This document shows positions 22,320-33,311 of a DNA stretch of 64,000 nucleotides, one piece after another; within the stretch, counting starts at the first letter, position 1; each line of letters starts with the position of its first letter. Source of the stretch: Gigaspora margarita. Lineage: Eukaryota; Glomeromycota; Glomeromycetes; Diversisporales; Gigasporaceae. The stretch is from the NCBI GenBank assembly GCA_009809945.1, contig WTPW01001273.1, forward strand, positions 30,004-94,003, given 5' to 3'. The notes below the pieces were generated by a model. It was not told where the DNA came from and did not search any database. It saw nothing but the letters and a program-made list of their open reading frames with translations. Made by a program: the position numbers and the translations under genes.

Positions 22320-23790
22320 ATATGCACGATAGTGCACAGATTTGAACTTTTCGTGTGATAACGTGTATTAAATTTTTTGGATGATCAGTTTCCGTGCAGT
22401 TTCCGTGCAGTGATTATGAAACCCGTGCTTACCCGCATACAATTTCGTATTTATACATGCATTTCCGTGTATCGAGTTTTCATAGGGTAGGGTTGAATTA
22501 GAGTAGTTTTAGTTAGTGTTAGAAGTGCGTAGTTGATATATTTAGAAGGAGGGTACGATTTTCACCATCACAATGTACAAAACTTAATGACGTACAATAC
22601 TGTGTTAAGGGATATGTTTGAATTGGTACTGATTAAACAATTTTAATGAATTCGAAAAGCATTCATATGACACAATGTTTTGTGTTTTGTGTATTTTAGC
22701 AGAGGTAATATTTTATTAAATTTTAAGGTTAATAGAATACATGGCAGAAAGCAAGCAATTAACCGAGTTGGTCAGAACGGTTGAACCCTCCCGCGACAGA
22801 AATAATCGTTAATTGCACTGGGAGTCTCTATAGGATTAACCAGTCGGGTCATTCCCTACCTGCTGAAACAAGCCGCCTGTGAATGAAAAATGATGGAATA
22901 ACGTGTCTGCATATTTGGGAGGGGTGGGTGGGAACTTGAATCCGTTGTCACCTGTCTTACAATCTACTTACCTATTTAAAATACCTGAATCTTTGCTACT
23001 CCCTTTAGCTTGATCTTCCCACGCCCGAACTCCTGCTTCTTATTCTGCAAATGTCCTGTGATCTTCACTCATAGGCCGAGTGACGACCCCACTCATGATA
23101 ATTTGTATGCGGTGGGAAAATTGTGTTGCTGCTCCCTTTTGAATCACGTGATGTGCCGTGAATTGTGATGAAACTCTTGATGATAACCTGATTAGTCTTA
23201 AAGTTTGATCATGTTTTTGTACAACCAATCAAAATGGGTAACTTCATTATAAGTAGATCACTACGATCGCTACTGCCTGTGGAAAGTTACACCTGCTTTG
23301 ATTATTCAGAATTGGACTTATTCTGGTCGATAATTTCACGAGAATCATCAGCATCTTTTCGATCTGTTAAATCGCTGAGAAACATAATGATTATCAGATA
23401 ATCAGGACGGCAAAAATTCCGTCCAAAAATTTTTAAAAATGGAAATATCTAGAAATTTGCCATCTAAATTTTTAGCGGACTAATAATTTTTAGTATTTGA
23501 CTATCTTTTTTACTGTGTAGCAGTTGTTCTTGCAGTTATCGCACTGCATTATACAACGGTTTCAAATCCGTGAAACGTTAAATTGGCTTTTTGCCAATTT
23601 TTCGCCCAAAATGGTGTGTAGATATTAGATATCATGCTTATTTTGGCGAATTCACGTTGCACGATTTTAAAGCGTTGTATGTGTGTGTACGATTTAAAGC
23701 GTTGTATGTGGTTAATGAGAGAGTTAATTAAAATTTATAAAACGAATTGAAAAAATTGAAAAAATTGAAACACATTAAAATTTTTCACGA
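22320..23790. other. GC-richer interval without a recognised gene
   Basis: About 22740-23400 has clearly higher GC than its surroundings, with words such as CCCTCCCGCGACAG and GGAGGGGTGGGTGGG, but no frame beyond about 60 codons. CCAATCAAAATGGG (about 23223) and ATTATAAGTAG (about 23249) look like a CCAAT box and TATA box in tandem, though no gene follows. It may be an old LTR, a promoter of a lost gene or a non-coding transcript. Confidence 0.35.
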
Positions 23791-23990
23791 ATTAAAAAAA
23801 TTTCTTAAAAAGGAACCTTAACGCTTACGTCTTACGGGCAAATTTACCTATTATCATTTCTAAAGACATTACACAAAACAATACGATTCATAAAACCAGC
23901 GATTTCTGGCCAAAAAAAAAAAAAAAAAAGGATAACGGATTACAGCGTAAAACCAACTTTCTCGAAATAAAGTTTTAAGGTATTTGGTAA
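23790..23990 (+). repeat. Dispersed 200-bp repeat, copy 2
   Basis: Same-orientation partner of 12990-13185, sharing GCTTACGTCTTACGGG-type, ATTACACAAA, TAACGGATTA and TAAAGTTTTA blocks in order. An A-tract of about 18 interrupts it near 23920. Confidence 0.7.
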
Positions 23991-24710
23991 AGTAGTACTG
24001 TACAGCAATACAGATTTGGACATACCAAATTTGATCGTACGTCGGTTAATGAAGACTTGCAAATACAATTCTTATATGTATCCCGGTTTAATGGTAGGGG
24101 TTAGGGTAAACGCTAGTATTATCCTTTTTTCGAGTTGGTATTAGTAGGAAAAGTAACTTTGTTAGATGAATCTTTTCTTTTATAAACCGTAAGTACTATC
24201 ATAATTTCTACATGTCCGTCCTAAATTGCGTTATCGCACCGTATTACTTTACAATTTACTCAACGTTCTAGGGTAAGAAGTTCGAGTGACGTTACAATAC
24301 GTACGAACGGGATACGATGCAAGAAATTTAAAAACAACAATTACCTATTATAGGGACAAAATATGATCAATGAAATTAAATATGTACTTAAATTTATTGA
24401 AGTCGATAATTTTAATTTGATGTGTAACTTGATTATAGGTTACAGATTACGCCAAGTAGATGAGCATTAAACTTCATATGTCTTAAATTATCGACTTCAT
24501 TAAAGCATTTACATACACATTTTATGATTTAGGTCAATCTATGTATTTATCTTATCAAGTATAATTGTGGTTTTTGGATTTCTTGCACCGTGCGTACGTA
24601 CATACACGTAAATAAGTTGTACAATACAGTATCATCAATAGTGATACAAAACTTTAAATGATTTAAACGTTAAATCAGGTTTCCGTTCATGCCCATAATC
24701 AAAACGTAAA
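23991..24710. other. Upstream region of the Sel1-repeat gene
   Basis: No coding frame was found. Inverted words TTAATGAAGTCGATAATTT / AAATTATCGACTTCATTAAA lie at about 24393-24415 and 24484-24510. A telomere-like GGGGTTAGGGTAAAC occurs at about 24096. The promoter of the Sel1 gene is presumably within the last few hundred bases; no convincing TATA element was picked out. Confidence 0.4.
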
Positions 24711-27115
24711 ATGAAAAAGATTTATAATAAACTATTTCATTATAAAAAATCGACTAATTTAGATCCTTATACGCTTGGATACAATTATCAGTATGGGATA
24801 GGTGTTGAAAAGGATGAGCATAAGGCTTTCATTTATTATCAAAAATCTGCAGAGATGGGAGACGCTGGTGGAACAAATAGAGTTGGATATTGTTATCGTC
24901 ATGGGATAGGAGTTGAAAAAGACGAAAATAAGGCTTTCATTTATTATCAACAATCTGCTGAGATGGGGAACGCTGGTGGAATAAATAACGTTGGATACTG
25001 TTATCAAAATGGAATTAGAGTTGATAAGGATGAATATAAGGCTTTTATTTATTATCAAAAATCTGCAGAGATGGGGAACGCTGCTGCAATAAATCAAGTT
25101 GGATATTTTTATCATAATGGGATTGGAGTTGAAAAGGATGAAAATAAGGCTTTTATTTATTATCAAAAATCTGCAGAGATGGGTGACGCTGAAGGAACAT
25201 ATAATGTTGGATATTGTTATCAAAATGGAATTGGAGTCAAAAAGGATGAAAATAAAGCTTTTATTTATTACCAAAAATCTGCAGAAATGGGGGACCATGA
25301 CGGAACATTTCAAGTTGGATATTTTTATCATAGAGGAATTGGAGTTAAAAAAGATGAAAATAAGGCTTTCATTTATTATCAAAAATCTGCAGAGATCGGA
25401 AGTGCTAGTGGAACATTTCAGGTTGGATATTGTTATAATGGAGGAATTGGAGTCAAAAAGGATGAAAATAAAGCTTTTATTTATTACCAAAAATCTGCAG
25501 AGATGGGGGACCATGACGGAACATTTCAAGTTGGATATTTTTATCATAGAGGAATTGGAGTTAAAAAAGATGAAAATAAGGCTTTCATTTATTTTCAAAA
25601 ATCTGCAAAGATGGGAAGTGCTAGTGGAACATTTCAAGTTGGATATTGTTATCAAAATGGAATTGGAATTGAAAAGGATGAACATAAGGCCTTTATTTAT
25701 TATCAAAAGTCTGCAGAGATGGGGAACGATGACGGAACATTTCAGGTTGGATATTGTTATTATAATGGAATTGGAGTTGAAAAGGATGAAAATAAGGCTT
25801 TTATTTATTATAAAAAATCAGCAGATTTGGGAACGTTAGTGGAACATTTCAGGTTGGATTTTGTTATAATGGAGAAATTGGAGTTAAAAAGGATGAAAAT
25901 AAAGCTTTTATTTATTATCAAAAGTCTGCAGAGATGGGGAACGTTGATGGAACATTTCAGGTTGGACATTATTATCGTAATGGAATTAGAGTTGAAAAGG
26001 ATGAAAATAAGGCTTTTATTTATTATCAAAAATCTTCAGATTTGGGGAACGCTAGCGGAACATTTCAGGTTGGATATTGTTATCAAAAAGGAATTGGAAT
26101 TGAGAAGGATGAAAATAAGGCTTTCATTTATTATCAAAAATCTGCAGAGATGGGAAGCGCTAGTGGAACTTTTCGGATTGGATATTGTTATAATAGAGGA
26201 ATTGGAGTTAAAAAGGATGAAGATAAAGCTTTCATTTATTATCAAAAATCTGCAGAGATGAGAAGCGCAAGTGGAACATTTCAAGTTGGATATTGTTATC
26301 ATGGAGGAATTGGAGTTAAAAAGGATGAAAATAAGGCTTTCATTTATTATCAAAAATCTGCAGAGATGGGAAGCGCTAGTGGAACATTTCAAGTTGGATA
26401 TTGTTATCAAAATGGAATTGGAGTTGAAAAGGATGAACATAAAGCTTTTATTTATTATCAAAAGTCTGCAGAGATGAGGAACGCTGCTGCAATAAATCAA
26501 GTTGGAAATTGTTATCATAATGGTAATGGAGTTGAAAAGGATGAAAATAAGGCCTTTATTCATTATCAACAATCTGCAAATTTGGGGAATGCTAGTGGAA
26601 CTTTTCAGGTTGGATATTGTTATCATGGAGGAATTGGAGTTAAAAAGGATGAAAATAAAGCTTTTATTTATTATCAAAAATCTGCAGAGTTGGGGGACCC
26701 TGACGGAACATTTCAAGTTGGATATTGTTATCATGGAGGAATTGGAGTTAATAAGGATGTAAATAAGGCTTTCATTTATTATCAAAAATCTGCAGAGATG
26801 GGAAGCCCTAGTGGAACATTTCAGGTCGGATATTGCTATCATGGAGGAATTGGAGTTAAAAAGGATGAAAATAAGGCTTTCATTTATTATCAAAAATCTG
26901 CAGAGATGGGAAGCGCTAGTGGAACATTTCAGGTTGGATATTGCTATCAAAATGGAATTGGAGTTGAAAAAGATGAACATAAGGCCTTCATTTATTATAA
27001 AAAATCAGCAGAGATGGATGGCGCTAGTGGAATGTCAAAAGTTGCAGAATGTTATCGTAATGGAATTGGAGTCACAAGAGATATAGATAAAGCCAAGCAT
27101 TGGTATCAAAGGTAA
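24711..27115 (+). CDS. Sel1-repeat protein, 22 tandem units, with one 1-bp deletion
   Basis: A solenoid of 36-residue (108-bp) Sel1-type units, consensus VGYCYxNGIGVEKDENKAF then IYYQKSAEMG. Sel1 repeats are TPR-like helical pairs used as protein-binding scaffolds. From the first unit (L at 24774) to the last (V at 27041) is 2267 bp, exactly 21 periods minus one base, so all 22 units have equal length and only one base is missing. The loss is in the G run at 25829-25831: three G where sister units have four. Upstream the units are in the frame of 24711; downstream they are in the frame of the piece starting at 25934. Counting the missing base the protein would be about 800 residues. The last unit is the most divergent and ends at TAA 27113-27115, but GTAAAT at 27112 could be a splice donor. 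Either a sequencing error or a very recent mutation. Confidence 0.88.
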
Positions 27116-27530
27116 ATATTTTGGTTAATTTGTGCTATGTACTGTGTCGTATTGTAACCCAACATAGGATCAGGTATAGTTGAAATCAAAAATCAGTTTG
27201 GGTTCATGATGAAAGCTAAATAAAGTTAAAATTTTTAAAATGTAATTTTATAAGAAAAATTTCGATTTTTTAGCATTCGATTGCATGTCAATACTCATTC
27301 ATATTAGTTATACTGTATATATATGTGTAATATGTACTTATTTAATAATTTTATATGTTTAAATTGCTGATTAGGGAAAAATATTTAGCATCAGGTATCA
27401 TATGATAAATTATTTTCATAAAAGATTATTGTTATCAATTAATTTATTCATTATATATTACAAATAATTAAAAGCTACAAATGAGTGGATACGTAATTCA
27501 GAAATTGAAGATGACTTGAGAAAAATATTG
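27116..27530. other. Spacer or intron between the Sel1 repeats and the kinase
   Basis: AT-rich, with multiple stops in all frames up to about 27470. From 27474 the kinase frame is open and reads ATNEWIRNSEIEDDL, which looks like real coding sequence ahead of the first ATG. Two acceptor-like AGs fall at 27473-27474 and 27519-27520. It could be the intron of one long Sel1-kinase gene or a normal spacer. Confidence 0.5.
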
Positions 27531-28715
27531 ATGGAGAATAAATATCTGTTATCTTGGATTTTCTATGATGAATTTTATAAAATTAAAGAAATAGGTAGAG
27601 GTGGATTTGCAACTGTATATTGTGCTAATTGGTATGATAAAAGTCAAAATCACAACCGTAAAGTTGCGCTTAAATTATTCCATAAATCAAATGATTATCG
27701 CGAAGAATTTATAAGAGAGGTAATCTTTATAAAAAATCTTCGTTAATTATATTATTCGTTATTGACTATTTATATAGTAATTGAATCTATTTTTTTTTCT
27801 TATAATAAGTTAAAGGCTTATTGTGATATCAGTCAAAAAGATCCAACATTTTTAAAATGCTTCGGTATATCAAAAGACAAAACTTCTATGGATTATATTC
27901 TAGTCATGGCATATGCATCCAAAGGTAGTTTGCGTAAAAATCTACGTACCATAGCACAAATGAATTGGAAAGATAAATTAAACCTGCTACAATGTATTTC
28001 ATCAGATCTTCGAATAATTCATTCCCATGACCTTATTCATTGTGATTTACATAGTGGAAATATACTACTTAATAGTTTTAAAAGTGCATATATTGCAGAT
28101 TTAGGACTTTCAATAACAGCTAATATTGCTTTAAAATCGAAATCTGATAGAATTTGTGGGATTTTACCTTATATTGCTCCTGAAGTTTTGAATAATCAAC
28201 GGTACACTAAAGCTTCAGATATTTATTCACTTGGTATAATCATGTGGGAAATTTTATACGGTAAACCTGTTCCTTTTGAGCAAATTTCAAAATTGCAATC
28301 AAAATTACAATTTCAAATACAAGTATGTGATGGTTTACGGCCACTTATTTATGAAAATGCTGCAAAGTGCTATGCCGACTTAATAAAGAAATGTTGGAAT
28401 ACAGAACCGAAAGAGCGACCAACTGCAACTGAAATTTGTGATATTTTTGCAGAATGGCAGCATAATGAAAGTATTTTATCTGAATTGACCGAATCTGATA
28501 AAAAATTACAAAATATAAAAAATGAAAATATACAAGTATATATTGACTTTCATTACAAAAGTTGTTTTATTGTATCCAATAATGATTATAAAGGTAATTA
28601 TAGGTTTGGTTTTTTTAATGAATTATCTTGTTCTATATTTTTGCTTTGTTTAATGATTCCTTTTATAGATAGTAAATTATATGAGCTTGAAGTACCGGAT
28701 ATTATCGATAAATAA
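27531..28715 (+). CDS. TKL-type protein kinase
   Basis: A Ser/Thr-type kinase of the TKL-like class expanded in Glomeromycotina. Exon 1 holds the glycine loop EIGRGGFATVY and the VALK lysine. An intron at 27720-27809 (GTAATC...AATAAG, phase 0) leads to exon 2 at LKAYCDIS. Exon 2 holds the catalytic loop IHCDLHSGNIL, the metal-binding DLGLS, IAPEVL, the DIYSLGIIMWEI helix and KERPTA. The catalytic Asp and Asn are present; HRD has become HCD, and DFG reads DLG. A second intron is likely at 28594-28668 (GTAATT...TTATAG, 75 bp, phase-matched, without stops), joining NNDYK to DSKLYELEVPDIIDK. The first in-frame ATG is 27531, but the frame is open from 27474 and may continue from the Sel1 repeats. 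Substrates unknown. No disabling mutation was seen. Confidence 0.85.
27720..27809 (+). other. Predicted intron 1 of the kinase
   Basis: 90 bp, GTAATC donor and AATAAG acceptor, phase 0, contains stops. The decayed kinase at 13925-14951 has an intron at the same codon boundary (after FLRE), which supports this call. Confidence 0.8.
28594..28668 (+). other. Predicted intron 2 of the kinase, stop-free
   Basis: GTAATT donor after AAAG and TTATAG acceptor; 75 bp, a multiple of three with no stop, so both spliced and retained forms keep the frame. Removing it joins DYK directly to DSKLYELE. The retained sequence is hydrophobic and unlike the flanking protein, which favours an intron. Confidence 0.55.
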
Positions 28716-28719
28716 GAAC

Positions 28720-29700
28720 AATCCGTCTAATTTTAGGACAAAAAATAAAGAAGAATATACAAGTATTATACTTTACAGTAAAATATAGAGAATCATTCAT
28801 CTACTTATGCAACTTTTCACGCTTGATATGATAAGAGTTGAAATTTCCTTTTATATCGATTTCAATTCCTTATATTATGCATTAAAGATTTTAATAACCT
28901 TTATAAATTTGAATATAAATTTTGAATATGCAATTTTTTAAATTGAACTTTACTACTTGTGGCGCATATCAATATCTAAGATAGTGATCAAATTTACCCT
29001 TTCTTTTGTTAACAATAATATTGACTTTCTTTAGAACAATTTAAATTTTCGAGTATAGTCTAATTAACATTCTTTATCTACTTAATCATAAGTTTATGTA
29101 CAATCGGGTGAAAGTATATATGTATTTGGAGGTACTCGATATTTAAGGGTGGAATTGATGAATGATTATTAAATTATCGATAAGAATATTTTAGGTTGAA
29201 ATAAGCTTCATTCATCGAGTTTTGAATTCCATAAATCATTCAATCATTGAGCATCAAGGTTAAGATAACATTTTTTCATAAATAAATCTTCAAACTGACA
29301 TAATTAAAAGATGTAATTTGATATAATATAGAACTCTTTTAAGGACAATAATAAATACAATGGACTAATTTTTATTATTGACCTTTTTTTTGTCACTAAA
29401 GCTGATCAGCGATTTCTTAAATTATTAGAAATTAGATAGTCAAATGGCATGTCCGTTACCATAAAATGCCTGAAATTTGTCATGAATAAACACTATACGT
29501 CAACCCTATTTTTTAAATTCAGGTTATTAAAATAAATTTGCCGAAAAATTTTGTTTAATTTCTAAAGTTGAAAAAAAAGTGGAGTTGAGGGCGCAGTGCT
29601 TATTCATAGAACAAGGTATTAGAGTTTGCGTTCGACTGATTATCCCACGATTACATTTTTGCGATAGTACTTAACATCTTTACCAATCAAATCATCAATC
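28720..29700. other. Intergenic, nothing recognised
   Basis: AT-rich, with no coding frame and no clear repeat boundaries. Confidence 0.5.
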
Positions 29701-29712
29701 AATTAATCATTC

Positions 29713-30155
29713 ATGTTGACAAGAGTCACCAGATCGAAAAGACAGGAAGAATGGTCAGGGTTACACGCCACGTGCTACAACCCTGCTCTGACAACATGGG
29801 TCGGGGATCGAAAGAGACATCAGACCACAGGAATTTCATGCAAATGAAGTGACATAACAGGAAGCTACCGATCACAATCAATATTTAAGGAAGCGACTAA
29901 CAACTTACTTACGACATTCTTTCGTCTTTCAACACAACTAAGCATTACAGCGTCTCAAATTGGTAGTCTCTGATTCCGCATTTTCCTATTTAATTGCCGG
30001 CCTGCTTCGAGCAGGCGGGAAATACCTGGCGCAATCTCACTTGCTAATTTTTCCGGGAGCATATCATTGTTTCAGTTCAAATTACTCAGCTCAAATTGCT
30101 CGGTTCAAATTATTCCGCTCAAATTACTCACACTGTATTCTGCGGACTTGAAGTC
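29713..30155 (+). other. GC-richer block, possible solo LTR or orphan promoter
   Basis: Starts TGTTGACAAG and has normal GC, an E-box-like CCACGTGC, a TATA-like ATATTTAAGG at about 29880 followed by a pyrimidine-rich stretch, and four tandem TTCAAATTACTC-type 14-mers at about 30072-30131. No gene follows. The layout resembles a promoter with its 5' leader or a solo LTR, but no flanking target duplication could be fixed. Confidence 0.3.
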
Positions 30156-30195
30156 AATTAATTGAATTTATTTCCGGCACCTTTGACCAGTCGCA

Positions 30196-30330
30196 CCTAA
30201 AGATGCCTGACGAATGACGACAGTTTCGTCATTGACGAATGACGAAACCATTCGTCAAAGCATTTCTGAATGACGATTTGACGAATGACGAAACCTATGA
30301 CGAATGACGAAACCCATGACGAAACCCGTG
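30196..30330. repeat. TGACGAATGACGAAACC minisatellite
   Basis: Tandem and partly inverted copies of TGACGAATGACGAAACC and shorter versions, with complementary ATTCGTCAAAG near 30250. It lies immediately beside the hairpin at 30331-30516. Confidence 0.8.
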
Positions 30331-30516
30331 ATTAGAGGTTGGAACCGGTTTTAAAAATTCGGGTTTATCACATCAAAATTCGGGTTTATCACACAAAAAT
30401 TCGGGTTTATCACATAAAATATTAGTAATTGATGTGATAAACCCGAATTTTTGTGTGCTAAACCCGAATTTTGATGTGATAAACCCGAATTTTTAAAACC
30501 GGTTCCAACCTCTAAT
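30331..30516. mobile_element. Near-perfect 186-bp hairpin element
   Basis: The arms of about 85 bp are almost exact complements, beginning ATTAGAGGTTGGAACCGG and ending CCGGTTCCAACCTCTAAT, with a loop of about 15 bp. Each arm is made of three tandem units of ATTCGGGTTTATCACA. Outside ATTAG/CTAAT no target duplication could be fixed. The short minus-strand frame here is a repeat by-product. Confidence 0.8.
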
Positions 30517-30518
30517 TT

Positions 30519-30890
30519 GAGAACCAGAATTGTCACAAAACAACATATAATTCTTTTTGTTTGTTTCTTTTGTTTTTGGTATTATTTATTTACTAACTTT
30601 TTTTTCAGTACTAAGTTTTGTCAAAGTATTAAAATAGCACTAAAAATAGAGATTTGAGAACTAGGGCTATTAAAAAAAATGTATAGCTTTGTTTTTTTCA
30701 TCATTTAATATTATTTGTTTACTATCTTTTTTTTCTGTGCTATGTTTTGTCAAGGTATTAAAATAGTGCTAGAAATAGAAATTCAAGAACCAAAACTGTT
30801 ACAAAAATAAATATTAGCACTGAAAATATAAATTCAAGAACTGGAACTGTTACAAAAAAATGATATAGCACTTTCTTGTTTGTTCTTGTT
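30519..30890. repeat. Degenerate tandem repeat, unit about 129 bp
   Basis: Two to three units share TTTTGTCAA, GTATTAAAATAG, TTCAAGAAC and CTGTTACAAAA in order; the first two are offset by 129 bp at the TTTTGTCAA word. Confidence 0.6.
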
Positions 30891-31022
30891 ATATTATTAT
30901 AAATAACATGTAGTAATTATAAAATTATATAGTAATTATATAATATAAAGTTTTTAATAAATTAAAAATTTTTTAAAATTAAATTTTTTTAATAAATTAT
31001 ATATTTTTTATTATCAAAATAT

Positions 31023-31042
31023 TAATTGTTTTTATATTGATT
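31023..31042. repeat. LINE target-site duplication, 3' side
   Basis: TAATTGTTTTTATATTGATT, identical to 38636-38655. The last one or two T could belong to the poly-T tract, so the true length is 18-20 bp. Confidence 0.9.
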
Positions 31043-31197
31043 TTTTTTTTTTTTTTTTGACAACGAGGTCTATCCTCTAGTTCTTTATTAATTCAATTCA
31101 TAATATTATATCACTATACATCAAAAGAGAATTATATGGGAAATAGGGGTACGAGCTGATTTACTCGCGACCTAAGCTGTGCTAAGATCGTTAGGCC

Positions 31198-33290
31198 TCA
31201 GTCATCGAGAGAGTATAAGTATGATCGCCCAAGGGCTGTGTATTTATCTAGATAAGTATTTGGTAGTATGTGAGAGAGGTTGTTATAGTTAGGGAGGTGG
31301 GTTTGTCTATCTAACGTGGATATTGTAAAAATTATGGAATTGTCATGTTGGTATTGCCGGAATGCCAGCCAAAATTCATGATGAATTGTTTTTATGATCA
31401 AGTGATGGAGAGCCAGTGCATATTTGTATCGATCTTTTATTTTGATAAAGGGTGCTAAAGTAGCAGTCGTAATATATCCTAACGGTAGGGCCTTGTTGAC
31501 ATGTAGGTATTTGAAGGAAGAGATGAAGTTGGTAGGTTGGAAGAGGCTTAGTTCTAGTTCAGTAGCGAGTGTAGTAATTACATCTTTGAGTAAAGAGGTT
31601 AGGTCAGATGGGTTGGAGATGCAGGAGAGAAGGTGTGCGATTGTCTCCGGTACTGAGCGGCACCTCGGACAATGGTAGTCCAGGTGTTTAGTGGGATTCC
31701 GGTAATGTAGAGTCTCTAAGGTTGGAAGTTCGTTGGCTAAGAGTTTAATTTTAAAACTTTTTAGTCTTGAGAATAAAGGGTTAGTAGATAATGAGAGGGG
31801 TCTTTCTTCAAAAGAAAGATATGAGAATGTAGCTTGCAGTTGTATGTCTGGATATTGGGTGATCCAGTAGTTGACTCAATTTTGTTTTCTCCATTGTATA
31901 TGGTTGTTTATATTCATCNAATCTTTTATTGTTGTTTTGAGATTGAAAGTGCAGGGTATGTTGTGAAGAGTAGGGATATATTTGTTATATATAAAGCATT
32001 GGGGGACGAGATTTAGTTCTAAGTTTTTATCAGGATCGTGGGGGTGGGAAACATTCTGGTAAAAAGAAAACAGAGTTTTAGATTAGATGTAATCGCTTTG
32101 ATAGTGATTAGTGTTGAAGCATATATGTGTTTATCTAGGATTGGTGACCGATGGGGCGAGTTGTTGTGTGCTTGTTCAGCTAAGGTTAAAAATTTGCGGT
32201 TGCTAGATTTGATCGTAATGGTGGAGCCTGGGAAAAGACTTGTCGATATGAAAGCAAATATTGCGAGTACTGCATTTTCTTTGCTGGGCCAATACTTGTT
32301 CGTGCAGCCCCAAGTGGTCGAAGTATTATTAAGGGAACATATGGCTCGAGGTTTATTATGATTGTTTTTATCGTATATAGTGGAAATAAGGATTTCAGTA
32401 GGGCGAGTTCTAGTTTGGGTTTTGTTTTAGTTCTTTCCACATTTCCATTGGAAAGGTTGTAAATGCATTTAGAGGATGGGTCCTACTAGTATCCGTGTAG
32501 TGCTGGGGGTTTGCGGTATCGTCTTGTTGTAGTTTTGCAGAGATAGTATTGAGTGCAGCTTCGAGTTCTTCCAGATTCGAGTGTATATTCTTATTTGAAG
32601 ATACTTGTAGAGTGTATAAGAATTTTTTATCACGTGTGAAGTAGCATTGTTTTGTTTTTAGGGCTGGATTTTTTAGTTTGCAACCAGGGCACAGAATTGC
32701 TTTGTTATTGATGTTTTTATAGTGGCATATATATACGAGTTGGTGGGCCATGCGATTGGATTTGCCTATAATCAAGTCTGACGTAATTAACCAAGGTTTC
32801 TTCCCTTGTTCCCATTTGGTTAGAGTGCAGGGGTTGGGGCAGATAAACTGAGTTGAAGGATTGGCGTGTGTTGTTATTAGGTCTTGAATTTCATGGAACC
32901 AGCGGGGGGTCCGTCCAGGTGGTATTTTCCAATGTTGTGGTGGAAGTTTTTCCAATTGAGGAGTTCTGTATTGTCATAATTTAGGAATTGTTCAATGTAT
33001 TTAATATTATGGCGGTTTAAGTTTTCTTTGTATGAGTGTGATTTGGGGTGGTTTAGGAGTAGGTCATTAATTGAGGTGCCGAGCTTATTTATTGGTTTTG
33101 GCCAATCGGTTTCTAGGTGGTGTGTGAGTTGGATATCAGCAGCATGTAATACTAGAATCGATTGTGCGGTGTGAGTAGTAATTTGGCTTCTAGGAAATAA
33201 TGGTGGTGCGGTAAGAATGGAAAGGTGGGATTGGGTCGAGTCTTGCAGATCCTGTAATCTGGCCTTAAGGAAGGAATTGTCAAAATTAGG
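31198..33290 (-). pseudogene. LINE C-terminal region: RNase-H-like remnant and CCHC zinc motif
   Basis: A readable piece at 32410-32955 (FHEIQDLITTHANPSTQFICP, then CPGCKLKNPAL) precedes a frame-disrupted stretch at about 31700-32400 whose pieces (LKSLFPLYTIKTIIIN, TSTTWG) sit where RNase H would be; no intact Asp-Gly-Ser motif was found. The last 180 codons are clean. They hold HCPRCRSVPETIAHLLSC, a C-x2-C-x8-H-x3-C zinc motif at about 31670-31620, and end YLYSLDD at 31201. The truncated LINE at 42885-45720 has a matching motif. The C-terminus is well supported, the RNase H only weakly. Confidence 0.7.
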
Positions 33291-33311
33291 GTAATTGATA
33301 TTCCTTAATAG

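Noticed and set aside
24759-26980. Long antisense and out-of-frame open frames across the Sel1 array (for example 315 and 314 residues on the minus strand)
   Set aside because: The 108-bp period is a multiple of three, so a stop-free shadow in one unit repeats in all. They show no independent coding character.
29713-30155. Confident solo LTR call
   Set aside because: Starts TGTTG but no matching 4-6 bp flanking duplication or partner LTR could be found.
31424-32361. Plus-strand frames over the LINE 3' part
   Set aside because: The opposite strand carries the real C-terminal LINE coding track with its zinc motif; the plus frames are shadows.
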